In this document: one piece after another, positions 16,701 to 28,400 of the stretch
Numbering within the stretch: the first letter of the stretch is position 1
Layout: each line of letters opens with the position of its first letter
Origin: a virus
Strand: one strand, 5' to 3'
IMG/VR virus record: IMGVR_UViG_3300027763_000057
Location: 1-64,000 of that record
DNA length: 64,000 nucleotides
Program-made: the position numbers and the translations under genes
The notes under the pieces: generated by a model
The model's database searches: none
Seen by the model: the letters and a program-made list of their open reading frames with translations, nothing else
Told to the model about the DNA's origin: nothing

Positions 16701-17297
16701 TCTTACGCATCTTCTATTATTAATAGATTTGATATGTCTGATGGGTTAGCTAAAACCGTGACTTTTAATATTCAAGAAAACAAATGGATAAGTGATTATC
16801 AATTTATTGCAGAACAATATGATTATTTTGACAACAGAATGTTTGGATGGAAAAATGGCGCTTTATATGAATTTAATACAAATAGCTCTACATGGAACAC
16901 TTGGTTTGGACAACAATACCCTGTGAGAATATGTTGGGTTTTGAATAAGCCATTGAGCGGATTAAAGGATATGGCTGAAATTGTAATAGAAGGTAGTCAA
17001 GCGCCTAATTTTACGGTCATCTACACAACATTACCAAATACTCAAATTACTGATTTGACAAGTTCTGATTTTACAAATCAAGAAGGTATTTTGTATGCTA
17101 GAATATTGAGGGATAGGTTATCTCCAAATACAACAGGAACGGCAGACCAAAAGCTTAATACCGGAGATGTTGTGCTTTCTCAAATCCCGCAAATTATGAC
17201 TGAATTTCAATCTTACAACTCAATAATTTATGTTAATTTTGTTGATGTAGGGTTTAATTTATCAAGAGGACAAAATTTTATTCTAGGAAATCAATAA
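13743..17297 (+). CDS. Large tail protein (tail-tube/nozzle-like)
   Basis: A 1184-residue protein opening with DKKLFTGGTNQDDSLHLLDD and RLMNGRVGVTQYGKNYRVEG. This pattern (GG-D at the start, a stretch on variable strain names such as NGRV, then an early VEGVPG) recurs in large tail proteins of crAss-like and other Bacteroidota podophages, often compared with P22 gp10 or tail-tube protein B. The remainder is nearly all beta strand, rich in Asn, Ser and Thr, with Trp-containing repeats (LIWFVY, RLIWF). No catalytic motif is visible. It likely forms the tail tube end or the fibre-bearing ring. Confidence 0.6.
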   Translation: MLRDKKLFTGGTNQDDSLHLLDDAQYLRLMNGRVGVTQYGKNYRVEGVPGTTSITQSVYPPYGTNICIGSCVDIEGQRLIWFVYNTSTDHGIYAFDFTTSTTYAVLYDSQVAGGLNFDKNYRIDKNCKVNQGLLYWTDNYNEPKKINIDSGIKLNYPSYNTDARAYTSLTDSYEIMLIRRPPVYAPSIVKQYDNQFINNFIANRSWLFAWQYVYFDGEESVLGEYSVASMLNLVELGVPELYNHIYCTLNLLEKIPQTARIIRLVAKDELTNSANVIKTFDKLIDEQPFIAHNSGATQLSFDYYGDVTGATIPSSIASKPFDSVPILSTTMESATNRMFLANNLSGYDTPTTTSLAVTQTTAIAGANKRFFKSESSYQLGVAFYDKARRKCGVVTKNNNITTTPEKVYTPNSNFNVIPIIANYDFAVDNNFEFSIAQLGNFTASGGGPGNGRAFTATAALTANIYVNIIGSVTALTPPYTIFRIRILKNYGVIIAEQFIDTASMGLPYYFNSTLTLSNYSILIGDVFQVQFISAGICELECYGGSPFTIASSSTASSNVLTLNWALNNNNRLNEIPSWAYYYSILRTGNLKTRYFIDSYSKTNKYASKNLSLTSPNFATYTYSDTWSATTTNAIAIDTTVLLQSGLGYNYTEGDVCVLINSSSVRYELPVIGQDGAYILLKSAYLVNSLLNIPYIYEIYTPYIRGENEPFYEVGNVYAVTNAGTVNRQYSTLSGSLIGDIFVFQRQFNNSIYYYVEAMSPNDLFFRNWFTDEGFVNFVILLGQNRNEHEIRYSNVFTAGTQNNGLSTFEALNYKTIPLGTGSIQKLQLASKTTEQGVVMLSIGSFQTASCYLGETQLVGAAANSSIIADTSVIGTVNVLKGMFGTTAPETVVEYLGVIFWYDLNNGTIVQYSSNGLFPISSYKQEKLFKNYAKGYLAASDGNLDNINGFHHIPTYVDPYHKELGVTLPGLIYENYADTLPSYSLVPSYASSIINRFDMSDGLAKTVTFNIQENKWISDYQFIAEQYDYFDNRMFGWKNGALYEFNTNSSTWNTWFGQQYPVRICWVLNKPLSGLKDMAEIVIEGSQAPNFTVIYTTLPNTQITDLTSSDFTNQEGILYARILRDRLSPNTTGTADQKLNTGDVVLSQIPQIMTEFQSYNSIIYVNFVDVGFNLSRGQNFILGNQ

Positions 17298-17322
17298 ATT
17301 GTTTAATTTTAAATAAAAAATT

Positions 17323-17895
17323 ATGTCATTAATAGGAGCAGGAGCAATACTAGGCGGAGTCGGAGCATTGGGTAAATCAATATATGGTATTACTCAAATG
17401 GGTAAGGCTAATAAAATAAATCCAGTATTTGCTAAATATGAAAAAAATCCATTAGCAGAACAAAATTTAGGAGCTGCAAGTAATTTGTTTTACGGTAGAA
17501 ATCGTGCGTTTACACAAGCACAGGCTAATATCGGACAAGCTCAAGCAAACCGAATGGCTAACGCTCAACGAAATGCAACCGATTCGGCTACTTTATTAGC
17601 TACAGGAGCGGACGCAGCCGGACAAACTGAACTTGCTTTTTCAAATTTAGCTGGTTCGGAAGCTCAACAACAAGCAGGAGTTTTAGATAATTTAAGTAGA
17701 GCTTACGCAATGTCTATTAACGAGGGTGACAAAGTGCAAGCAAATAAAATGATGAAATTTCAAATTGACGCTCAAGCTCAATCGGCATTAAGAGAATCCG
17801 GCATGGGTAATATATTTGGCGGCGTTAGTGATATTGCTGGCGGGCTAATGCAGTATGGCAATTATAAGAATATAGCAGACGCTTTAAAAAAATAA
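17323..17895 (+). CDS. Probable internal virion protein
   Basis: 190 residues with a Gly/Ala-rich hydrophobic N-terminus (LIGAGAILGGVGALGKSIYG), a long Ala/Gln-rich helical middle, and a second Gly-rich segment. This resembles internal core proteins of short-tailed phages (as T7 gp14) that insert in the outer membrane during DNA ejection. It heads three consecutive genes of ejection type. Assignment is by composition and order. Confidence 0.55.
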   Translation: MSLIGAGAILGGVGALGKSIYGITQMGKANKINPVFAKYEKNPLAEQNLGAASNLFYGRNRAFTQAQANIGQAQANRMANAQRNATDSATLLATGADAAGQTELAFSNLAGSEAQQQAGVLDNLSRAYAMSINEGDKVQANKMMKFQIDAQAQSALRESGMGNIFGGVSDIAGGLMQYGNYKNIADALKK

Positions 17896-17897
17896 AT

Positions 17898-19454
17898 ATG
17901 GCAGAGAATTTAGGTAGTTACGCAGTAAATCTTCCAAAAATATTTCAATCGCCGGGAGAAGCCTTGCAATCCGCAACAGGAACGGCAGAAAGATTATTGC
18001 AAATGAAGCAAGCCGAAGACGCAAGAAGTCAAGCGGCAGCCGAAAGAAAAGCAAGAGAATTAGAAAGTGATAGATTAAGGGGTATGGCGATAATTGAGTC
18101 TGGTGTTAAATTAGATAAATTACCTCCTGATGAACAGGCTTATCTTGTAGGTCAAGAAGCTGTGTCTAAATTAAAATCTAATTTAATGACACAATTAAAT
18201 AATAAAACAATTGACCCTATTGCATTGCAAACTCAAGTAGATAATGGAATGAAGGGTATTACAAATGCATCAAATACATTTATTTTAGAGTATAATCAAG
18301 CCGATGAGATTGCAAATCAATTAGCAAAAGATAATCCTTCAATAGACATAGCAGCGCTTAAAAATGATTTAAGAGGCGATGTTAGAAATAGAAGAATTGC
18401 GCAAGGACAATTTATTGACCCAACGCAAGTACAACCATCTTCTCTTATATCTCAAGTAACAAATCCAGAAAATTTATCCAAATATATTACAGAATACAAT
18501 GCCTTGGATAAAGTCATGAGTAGCAAGCAATCTAGTGCGCCTATTAGGGCTAAACTTGGTACACCTCAAGAACATACTATTTATGGAGGACAAGTTGGAT
18601 TTTGGGCTAAACCAACATTTGAAACAGACCCTATGGGTTTTATAAAAAAAGGTGGAAAAACTCCATCTATGACGGATACTGGTACAGAGATAAGAAACGA
18701 GCCGCTTCCTGCTAATTCATTAAAAGGGGTTGATAAACCATTAGATATGGTTCCAGAGGGCGTGTATCAAAAATTTACAACCGATGGCGGGAATCAAAGT
18801 AAATCTGAAATTATCGCATTAGCACAAAAGCAATTCCCAACTTATAAAAACTTTTCTCCGCAAGAAAAAGAATTTGCTAATAGAAATGCTTTGTATAATT
18901 ATTTGAAAAATAAAGATAGAGATGGTTTTGCAGGAATAGGGGAAGTTTCATATAATCCTCCTCCATCATATGCAGGGCAAAAGTCAACAGAAGGAGAAAG
19001 AAAAGCAGCTAAAATTGGACAATATTTAGATACATTTACAAATGCTATTAAATCCAATGACGTAGATAATATAAAAGCTTTGGCTGGTAAACTTTATGGT
19101 TTAGGTGGCGGTAAATCAAAGTTTTCTAAAATAGAGATTTATAAAAGACCGGATGGAACAGTTACTGGAGTGCAATTAAAGTATGTAGATAGCAAAGGCA
19201 AAATGGCGGGTGGCGATATTATTAAAGCGGATGACCCGTATTTAAGAGATAAGCTTCAAGGTTCTTATCAGCAAATATCAGGTAGCGAAAGCGCAGCTGA
19301 AATTGAAAATTTACCGGAATCGGGGGGAAAAACAAAGCCAAAACCATCTGCGAATAATAAAATTACCGTAATTTTAGATGGTGAAGAAGGTGTTATAGAT
19401 GCATCTAAATGGGAGGCTTTTAGAAAGAAATATCCAACAGCAAAAAGAAAATAA
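17898..19454 (+). CDS. Probable internal virion protein 2
   Basis: 518 residues, starting with a Leu/Ala-rich helical segment including QAEDARSQAAAERKARELES, a coiled-coil-like stretch (about 35-60), then a long polar helical region and a Lys-rich C-terminus. No known domain was recognised. It sits two bases after the first ejection-type gene and two before the giant gene. A role in the internal core or in DNA ejection is inferred from this order and from the low-complexity helical make-up. Confidence 0.5.
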   Translation: MAENLGSYAVNLPKIFQSPGEALQSATGTAERLLQMKQAEDARSQAAAERKARELESDRLRGMAIIESGVKLDKLPPDEQAYLVGQEAVSKLKSNLMTQLNNKTIDPIALQTQVDNGMKGITNASNTFILEYNQADEIANQLAKDNPSIDIAALKNDLRGDVRNRRIAQGQFIDPTQVQPSSLISQVTNPENLSKYITEYNALDKVMSSKQSSAPIRAKLGTPQEHTIYGGQVGFWAKPTFETDPMGFIKKGGKTPSMTDTGTEIRNEPLPANSLKGVDKPLDMVPEGVYQKFTTDGGNQSKSEIIALAQKQFPTYKNFSPQEKEFANRNALYNYLKNKDRDGFAGIGEVSYNPPPSYAGQKSTEGERKAAKIGQYLDTFTNAIKSNDVDNIKALAGKLYGLGGGKSKFSKIEIYKRPDGTVTGVQLKYVDSKGKMAGGDIIKADDPYLRDKLQGSYQQISGSESAAEIENLPESGGKTKPKPSANNKITVILDGEEGVIDASKWEAFRKKYPTAKRK

Positions 19455-19456
19455 AA

Positions 19457-22400
19457 ATGCCAGAAGAACAAAATAATCCGTTTGCAGAATTTGGTGGCGA
19501 GGTAGTAAAAAAAGAAACAAATCCGTTTGCAGAATTTGGTGGAGAATTAAAAAAAAAAGACAAAGCTACACGTTCAGGATATTCGGTTACACCATTACCA
19601 TCTCAAGATAAATTTGATATAGGAGAAGAAGTGGCTACTATTGGATATAAAAGTCCAATAGGTAAAGCTATTCAGAAAGACAAAATTAAAGGTAGCAATG
19701 TAGCCGGAGTGTATAATACATTAGTCGGAAGTTTATCGTCAATTATGGGAGGCGGCGCTTATATGGCTGATATACTTGGCGCTCAACCTTATATGCCATT
19801 AAGCGTTAGAATCGCTAATGCTGACGCAGATAGAAAAAAAGCTGTTAGTTTTATAGAACAGGCTAGAATAGAAAAAGGTTTTCCATTAATAACTCCAACA
19901 GGAGTAGATTGGATTGGCTCAAGCAAGCAATTTGAACAGCAACAAAGTGAGTTTGATGTTACTCCAAAAGAAGGTGGAGGATTGTTTAGTGGAGTAGATT
20001 TTGAAGATGTTAGAGGGTTAGCTTTTCAAGCGCCTAAAACACTAGTAGAAATGGCTGCGGGTGGATTATCTGGTGGTTTGACATTTGCCCAACAATCAAT
20101 TAATGATAATGCAAAAGAATTAGAAGAAAGTGGAGCTGGTGATAAATTAACTGATGTTCAAAAAGTAGGATATTTATTTACTCAAGCGGCAGCTCAAGCA
20201 GCTCTTGAAAAATTTTCTATAGATAAAATATTAAAAAATACAGGTTTAGCTAAAAGTATAGAAAAGAAAATTACTGCAGAGGTTATTGAGGAATTTGCTC
20301 AAAAAGGCATAAAAGCTACTGCAAAAGAGGTTCAAGATGAGATGGTTAAAAAAGCAGCTAAACTATCTACTAAATTAAAAAATGTAGGAGTAAAAGGATT
20401 GCAAAGTGCTTTTGTAGAAGGAAGCACAGAGGGGATTCAGCAAGCGGCTTCTGATGCTATAAAAGTAACAACTAATAAAATAGCAAAAAATGAAGTTTTC
20501 GATGAAGAGGATATAAATAAAAATTTTTGGAAGAATGTTGTAAATAATACTGTTATGGGCGCTGCAATGGGAGGAGTCGCAGGCGCCGGGCTGCAAGGCT
20601 TAAGTAGTACAGATAAGGCAATTAGACAAGAAATTGCAAATGAAACTGATTTACAAAATATACAAGAGCAAATAAGCAAGCAGGTAGAAGAAGGTAATTT
20701 AACTCCGGAAGATGCAGAAGCGGCAAATATCACAGCGCAACAATACGCAGAAATTGCAGGGAAGATTCCTACAACAGTGTCAAAAGAAGATAAGTATAAA
20801 ATTATAGGTGGTATTTCGCAAAGAAATAGCTTGCAGCAAGATTTGCAAAAAGCTCGTGAAGAGATGATGGATGTTGACCCTATATTTAGAAAAGAAAAGC
20901 AAGACCAAGTTGATTTAATACAAGCTAAAATAGATGAAACAGGTGATTATTTAGAAGGTCTTGCAACAGGAAAGAAGCCAAGATACATTAAAAGAGATGG
21001 TAGAAAAGGAGAAGAAACTACCTATTATAAAGTTGATGAAAATGGAGATAGCACTCCAATAAGTCAAGCTCGTTATGATTTAGCTAAAGCAATTAAAAAA
21101 GAAGATAGTAGAAAGAAAGCTCCTGTTGATGAAAACAGACGCAGAAGAGTAGAGCAATTTGATATATTATATGGTGTTAAATCAAACAATCCAGAATTTG
21201 ATTTTCCTAATTCATTTGAAGAGTTTAATAAGAAAATAGATAGCGACCCTAACTATTTATCTGATTTATACAAAAGAGCAAAAAAGTACAAAGAAACAGG
21301 AGAAATTGCTGAAGACGAAATGGGTACAGAAGCGTCTTTCATAGATGCTATAAATCCGCCTGTAGAAAAGGATATTACAATAGGCGAGATTGTAGATAAA
21401 AAAGGTACATACAAAAACGAAAAAGGAACTTTCTTACAAGAGGGTGGTAATATCGTATTTAAAAATGAAGCTTCAGGAGAAAAATATGAAGTAGGTAAGG
21501 CGGCTGAAATACAAGAGAAGCCAGCGTCAGAATTTGATATTAAATATGACGAGTCTTTAGTTGCAATTGACGATAAAGGCAATATAAGTGTAAGAGAAAA
21601 GCCTTACATAAACAGATATTCAAATCCATTAAAGGCTATTAATAAAGATGAAAATGGAAATATAGTTTCCGTTAATTTGGAAACAGCTGATGGTAAAAAG
21701 AGAACATTTAAGGGAAGTATAGCTGAAGATATAGCTTATCAAATAAACTTAAAAGAAAAAAGCAAAGAAGCACCTAAAGTTGAACCTAAAACCGAACCGG
21801 TTGTTGAAAAGCCTGTTCAGGTAATTAAGCCGGTTAAACCAGTTGTTGAAGTAAAAGAAAAAATTGAAGAAGAAGTCAAACCGGTTGAGGTAAAGGAAAA
21901 ACCTAAAACTAAAGTTGAGGAAATTAAAACTAAAATAAAATCTAAATTAGAAAGTTTTAAAGAAAGGTTTGCTCCTGTAAAAAAAACATCTACGCAAGGT
22001 GAAAAAATTGCTGAAGCTAAAGATGTTTATAAGAAAGTAAAAGAAATGGATGCTCCTTCTGACGGAGCGGAGATTGGGTTAAGGTATTTAGCGGATGGTG
22101 GTATAGTTAGTCAGGCTACTGTTGATGAAATTGCAGGTACTACTGCTAATGTTAGAGCTACATTAAATACCGGAAGAAAAGTTAAAACAAAATCAGAGGA
22201 AAGCAAGTCTAGAGATTATGTTAGCGGTAACGAGTCGTTAGATGATTTAGTGCATAGATTATGGGAGGTAAATAAACAAAGGATTGATATAGATGATATT
22301 AAGGAGGCTTTGATGGATGAAATTGGAAATAATAATACAAGATTTGATGCAGCTAAAGCTTATTTAGAAAGATATAGTCCAGAATATACTCAAAAGTCAT

Positions 22401-25400
22401 ATGAGGACAGAATGAGCGAGCAGATGCAAGCTGAAGAAGAAGAGTTTAGAAGAAAATTAGAAGAAGAAGGATTGGAAGAAGCTCCATTTGCTGTTAGAGA
22501 AGCAACCACAGAAGATGTAGAAGCAATGCAAGAAATTGTGGCTGATTATGTAAAAGATGGAGTTACGGCATTGGATGATATTAAAAGAGAGGTAGCAAAA
22601 GAATTAGGATACAACACAAAAGCATTAAGACAAATTGTTGAGGATGCTTATAATAGATATACTACAACAACAGAGGTTGCCCCTTCAGAGGTTTTAGGCG
22701 CTATTGCAGATAGAGTTGGCAATAAGATGAAGCAGATGTTTGGCAAAGCAGCTCAAGCGCCGGTTATACTTGATGATGCTAATTCTATGCTTGATAAGGC
22801 AGCTGAATTGGGGGCAGATGGCGCAGTTATAGAATTCCAAAAAGAACAAGCAAAACAACAAAAAGGCGCATCCGTATCAGATAAAACTGCTATGAATGAT
22901 TTAAGGTCAAAGACAGAAGATAAAGCTAAAATTAGCATTATTGATGCAGCTGAAAAAATGATAACAACCTTAAAGTCGGTGTTGCCTAATTTTGATATTG
23001 TAATACATGGTAGCGATGAAAGTTATAACGCAGCCATGAAAGATGCTGAAATTGACGGTGTAGTTGGGGGCGTTGGTAATTTTAGTTATTCTAAAAAGAA
23101 AGGTGAATATTCAGGTCGTATTGATATTAACTTGAACAAAGCAAATAATAAGACATTAGCGCACGAGGTAGCTCATGGAGTTATGTTGAAGGCATTTGGC
23201 GATAACCCAAAATTATTTAAAGAATTTAGGGAGAAGATAGCATCTGTACTAAATGAAAGTGATAATCAAACATTAATCGATTTTGCTGATAGGGCTACTT
23301 ATGCAAAAAATGATACTTACGAAGAATATTTAGCGGAATTAACAGCTATGTTAGCTGAACAAGAAACTAAATTATCTACAAGTACATTCCAAAAAATTGC
23401 TGCTATTATAAATGATATAATAGAAAAGATAACAAATGGTGCATTTAAGCCATTTGAAGGTATTAAGAGAACAAAACAAATTGTTGACTTTTTTAATGAT
23501 ATATCAGAGTCTATTCGTAAAGGAGAGGCAATAAAGATTGAAAATATTAAAACCGCAGAGGAATTAAAAAAGCAGGCTAAACTAGAATTAGAGGATTTTG
23601 AAAGAATTGCCACAGAAAGCATTGCGGATATTGCTAGGATGTTTGGTATGGATTTGGGTAATCCAGTAGCTTCAAAAGCTCAAGTTCCTGTTGAAAAGCT
23701 TCCTAGACCAGTTATTAATGGATTTGATGTTTTAAAGAAAAAGCTTGGCGAAACTGCAGCTAAAAAAGTAAGAGAGAAAATCCCATTTGCATTAGATTAC
23801 CCTACTGAATTTATTGATTTTGTAACAGTAAAAATACCGGCAAAAGAAGATATTCCATTTATCGTAGATAAGATGGCGGATAGGTTAGATGGTTTATTTA
23901 GAATAGCAGTTGATAAGAATATTGAAACCGCAGATGCGAAAGGAAAGACTCCAGAAGAATTATCAAAGGAGGCGGGGTATGTATTTCATAGAACCGAAAA
24001 GCCAGATGATGTATTGGTATTTAAAAAAGATTTTGCAAATGGTGAAGTGTTATGTACATATAATGATGTAGAGGGTAGAATGTATAATAATTTAGTTTTT
24101 TGGTTAAGAAGAAGTGAGGCAGAAACAGTATTGCATGCAAATGATTTAACACAAGAGTATTTAAAAGAGGAATCGGAAGGTGCTGTTTTATGGCGTAATT
24201 ATTTAGATGGGAAAGGACAAAAAAACAATGATGGGTCATATAATTTATCAGATGTAAGACCATCAAGACAAGACCCTTATGGAACATCTTCAATGAGTGT
24301 TCAAATAGGAAAAAGAGGCGGCGATATTTCAATAAAAAATAGATATAATCATAGTGTAAATAACCCAGATGCTACATTTGGTAATGACTTAAATTCTATA
24401 GTAGACGGTCTTCATGACGCTGTATATAATATAGAAGGAGTACCAAAGAAAAGGCAAGAAGCGCGCCTTCCTGACAATATAGTAGCAGATGACAAGGGTA
24501 GATTATTTAAATATGATAGAGAGATTAATGATATTTATATAAGTAAAAATGGATATATAGATAACGGGGTTCTTAATCTAATAGATAAATCTACACAAAA
24601 AATAATTGATAATTATTTAATTGATTCAAAAAATAAATCAGCTAAATCTTTAACAAACAGCAGTAACCAACTTATACCTGATATTAATAAAATTTCTTTT
24701 GACAAGAATACCATTAAAATTCAATCAGATAAGGGTTCTTTAAATCTTGAACTTGTTGACGGATTGCTTGATAAGTTAAGTGGTGATATTACAAGAATAG
24801 AAGGTAGATTTTTAAATTTTAACGAATCCCTGACTAGTATTGATTTGCCATCAGTTAAATACATTGGTCAAGATTTCCTTTACATTAATAAATCTTTAAA
24901 AAGCATTAATTTGCCATTAGTCGAAACAATTGGTGATGAATTTCTTTATTATAATCAATCTTTAAAAGATATTGATTTACCATCAGCTAGTGCTATTGGT
25001 GACCAATTCCTTCGTAAAAATGAAATTTTAGAAAATATTAATTTACCTTCAGCGGTAATTATAGGTTCAAATTTTTTAAGCGATAATATATCTATAAAAG
25101 ATATTGATTTGCCATTAGTTCAAATGGTGGGGTATAATTTTATTTTTGATAATGATATTTTAGAAAGTGTTAATTTGCCAAATATTAGGTCTATAAGTGA
25201 TAGCTTTCTTGCTAGAAACAAAAGTTTAAAAAATATTGATTTACCATTAGTTAATAGCATAGGAAATTCTTTTTTACTTTATAATCAAGCTATAGAAGAA
25301 GTAAATCTTCCGTTAATAAAACAAATTGGTTCAAGTTTTTTAAATTTTCATCAAAATTTAAAAAAAATAGATTTTCCTTTATTGAAATCTGTTGAAAGTG

Positions 25401-28400
25401 AATTTCTTTTTAGTAACATTAAATTAGAAAGTGTTAATTTGCCTTTATTAGAAAGAATAGGTTCCGAATTTCTTAAAAATAATGAATCATTAACAACAAT
25501 AAGTTTACCTTCTGTTAAAAATATTGGTCCTAGATTTATGCAAAATAGTCTTTTGACTAGCATAGATTTGCCATTAGTTGAAACCGTTGACTTTAATTTT
25601 CTTGGAGATAATCGTAGGTTAGAAAGTATTAATTTGCCAAATGCTGTATACGTTGGGGATAAATTTTTAGGTAATAATCAATATATAGCAAGTGTTGAAT
25701 TGCCTTTAGTAAAAGACATAAGTAGTTCTTTTTTATATAATGCTCAAGATTTAGTAAGCATAAAATTGCCATCAGTTGAAACAATTAGTAGTAAATTTCT
25801 TTTTGAAAATAAATCAATAACTAGTATTGATTTGCCTTTGGTTAGATATATTGGAGATAGATTTTTATATAACAATCAGTCTTTGTCAAAAATTAATTTA
25901 CCATTGGTTGAAACAATTGAAACTGGTTTTCTTTATGATAATCAATCTTTAACAAGCTTGGATTTACCATCGGTTAAAAAAATAGGTTATGATTTTATTT
26001 ATGAAAATAAATCTTTAGCAAAAATAAATCTTCCGTTAGTAGAAAAAGTTGGAAGTGCATTTCTTAAAAATAATGAATCATTAACTAAAATTGATTTACC
26101 ATTAATTAAATATATTGGGAATCAATTTTTATTTTTTAATGAATCTTTAAAAGACATTAATTTGCCACTTGTTACTGATATAAGTAATGATTTTCTTTAT
26201 GGCAATCAATCTTTAGAAACTCTAAAATTACCGGAACTTGTAACTGTTGGAAGTGATTTTCTTCTTTATAACAATGCTTTAACAACTTTAGAATTACCAA
26301 AAATAAACTACATAGGTAGTGATTTTCTTTTTAATAATACAACTTTAGAGAATTTTGAGTTGCCATCCGATATGAGATATTTTAGTCCTGATGGTTTCTT
26401 TTCTAAAAACAAAGCTTTAGCAAATAAAATAGCAACAGCAAGCATGGAATCCGGCGTTAGGTCAAAAGCACAAATGCCAATGTTTATGGCTAATCAAAAT
26501 GGCGAAGATATATTAGGCTTTTCTTATGACAATAGAATGTATTTAAATGGAGAGAAACTTAATCCTAACACCATAATACACGAAGCAGGTCATATTTGGA
26601 CAGAGTGGATAAAGGGCAATGATACTAAATTGTATGATAAGGGTATGGAATTGGTTGAAAAGTCACCATACTTGCAAAAAGCAAAGAATAGTAAATTTTA
26701 CCAAGAACAAGCAGATAAATTAGCTACAGAAGAGCAAAGAGAGGCTTACTTTAAACACGAAGCATTAGCTATGGCTATTGGTGATAAAGGCGCTCAATTT
26801 GTATTAGAAAGCAAAAAAGAATCATTCCAAGATTGGCTAAAGACTTTGTGGACTAAAATAAAGAACTTAACAGGATTTAAAGATTTAACAGCAGAAGAGT
26901 TCCAAAACTTAACTTTTGACCAATTTTCTAAAATGGCTGTTAAGGAAATATTAGGAACAGAAGGCGCAGTTGAAAAGTTAAATTCAATAAAGAGTTTTAG
27001 GAATAAAAAGAAATTTATAAAAGACAACCTAAAATACGAATCAAATAAAAATGCAATAGACGAACTTGATTTTACAGAAGAAGATTTCATTGAAATAGCA
27101 AAGTCAAATTTTGATTTATCAACCTTTAAAAATATAAAAGATGCCGTACAAAAGCGAAGCACAAAGAAAGTATTTCAACCAAAACAAGGAGAAGTTGGAG
27201 AAGCAGGGGGTGGACGTAGACGAGTGGAACCAAGAATCGAAGGGGAAGGAATTACCGGAGAAGAAGGCGAAGCCGCACAGCCCCAAGGTACTACGCAAAT
27301 CCCAGAAGAAATTCAAAATATAGGGTTAGAAAATCAAGACGTAGATTATGTCCGCATAACAAAAGCGGAATTAAGCAAATTAAGAGAAAGTCTTGGACTA
27401 CCTGCATACAAAGGATTGCCTATTGAGAATCGTGAGATGTTGAGAGAAGCAGCTCAAGAAATGATTAAAAAAGGTGTAAGTGTTGAATCTTTGTATGATA
27501 AGATAAAATTAGGAAATGTCTTATCCAACTACGAAAATGCATTTATGTCCGAATACAGGGCTGCATTGGATGTGGAGTTGAAGAACAATCCTTCTCAAGA
27601 GTTATTAGCCAAGATTACTGAATTTGCTGATGTATTTCAAAAAAGTGCATCTCAAACCGGTAAAGCATTGGAAAGTTTGAAAATAATGAAGAAACTCAAC
27701 GAGGCTAACACATTATCTAACTTTTTATTGACTAGGCAAGAAGATAAAGGGTTTCCGCTGACTCCTAAAATGATGGTAGAAGAAACTGCTAAATTTGAAA
27801 AAGTACAAAAAGCTAAAAAAGAATTAAAAGAATCTGTTGAAAATGATATTATAAACCAAGTTAAAACAGAAGCTGAAAATGAATTAAAGAAAGAGGGCAA
27901 AGCAAAAGTTAAAAAATCTCACGAAGAATTTGTAAAAGAAAGAAAAGCAGCATTAGTAGCCGCAAAAGAAGCTTTGAAAAAATTAAGAAGTGGAGAGCAA
28001 GGATTAATGGTTTCTGCGCCGGGATTAAATGAGTTAGTTGCAATAGCGCCGCATATAAATAAATATGTTAAAAGTTTATTTGCAGAAGGTGTTTCTAAAT
28101 TAGATGATATTGTTACTGAAGTTCATAAAGAATTTTCAGAATTAGTTGACGGCTTGACAAAAAGAGATGTATTAGATGTAATTGCCGGTAAACATAATCT
28201 TAAAAAAATAACGCCTAATGAAATAAATGCAGGGTTAAGATTGTTGCGCAGAGAAGCCGATTTGTTAGGTTTATTAGAAAAGGCTAGACTAGGAGAAGAT
28301 AGAGCTAAATCTGAAAGTCAAATGGCTGAAAAGAGTAAAAGAGTGCAGGAGTTGGAAAAAAAGATAAAAGAAGTTAAAGAATTAAATAGAGTTAAAGAAT

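Noticed and set aside
26578-26594. Whether the second HExxH is a chance match
   Set aside because: Kept in the annotation of the giant protein as HEAGH, since it is preceded by hydrophobic Ile-Ile and followed by IW, as in zincins; but no catalytic claim is made.
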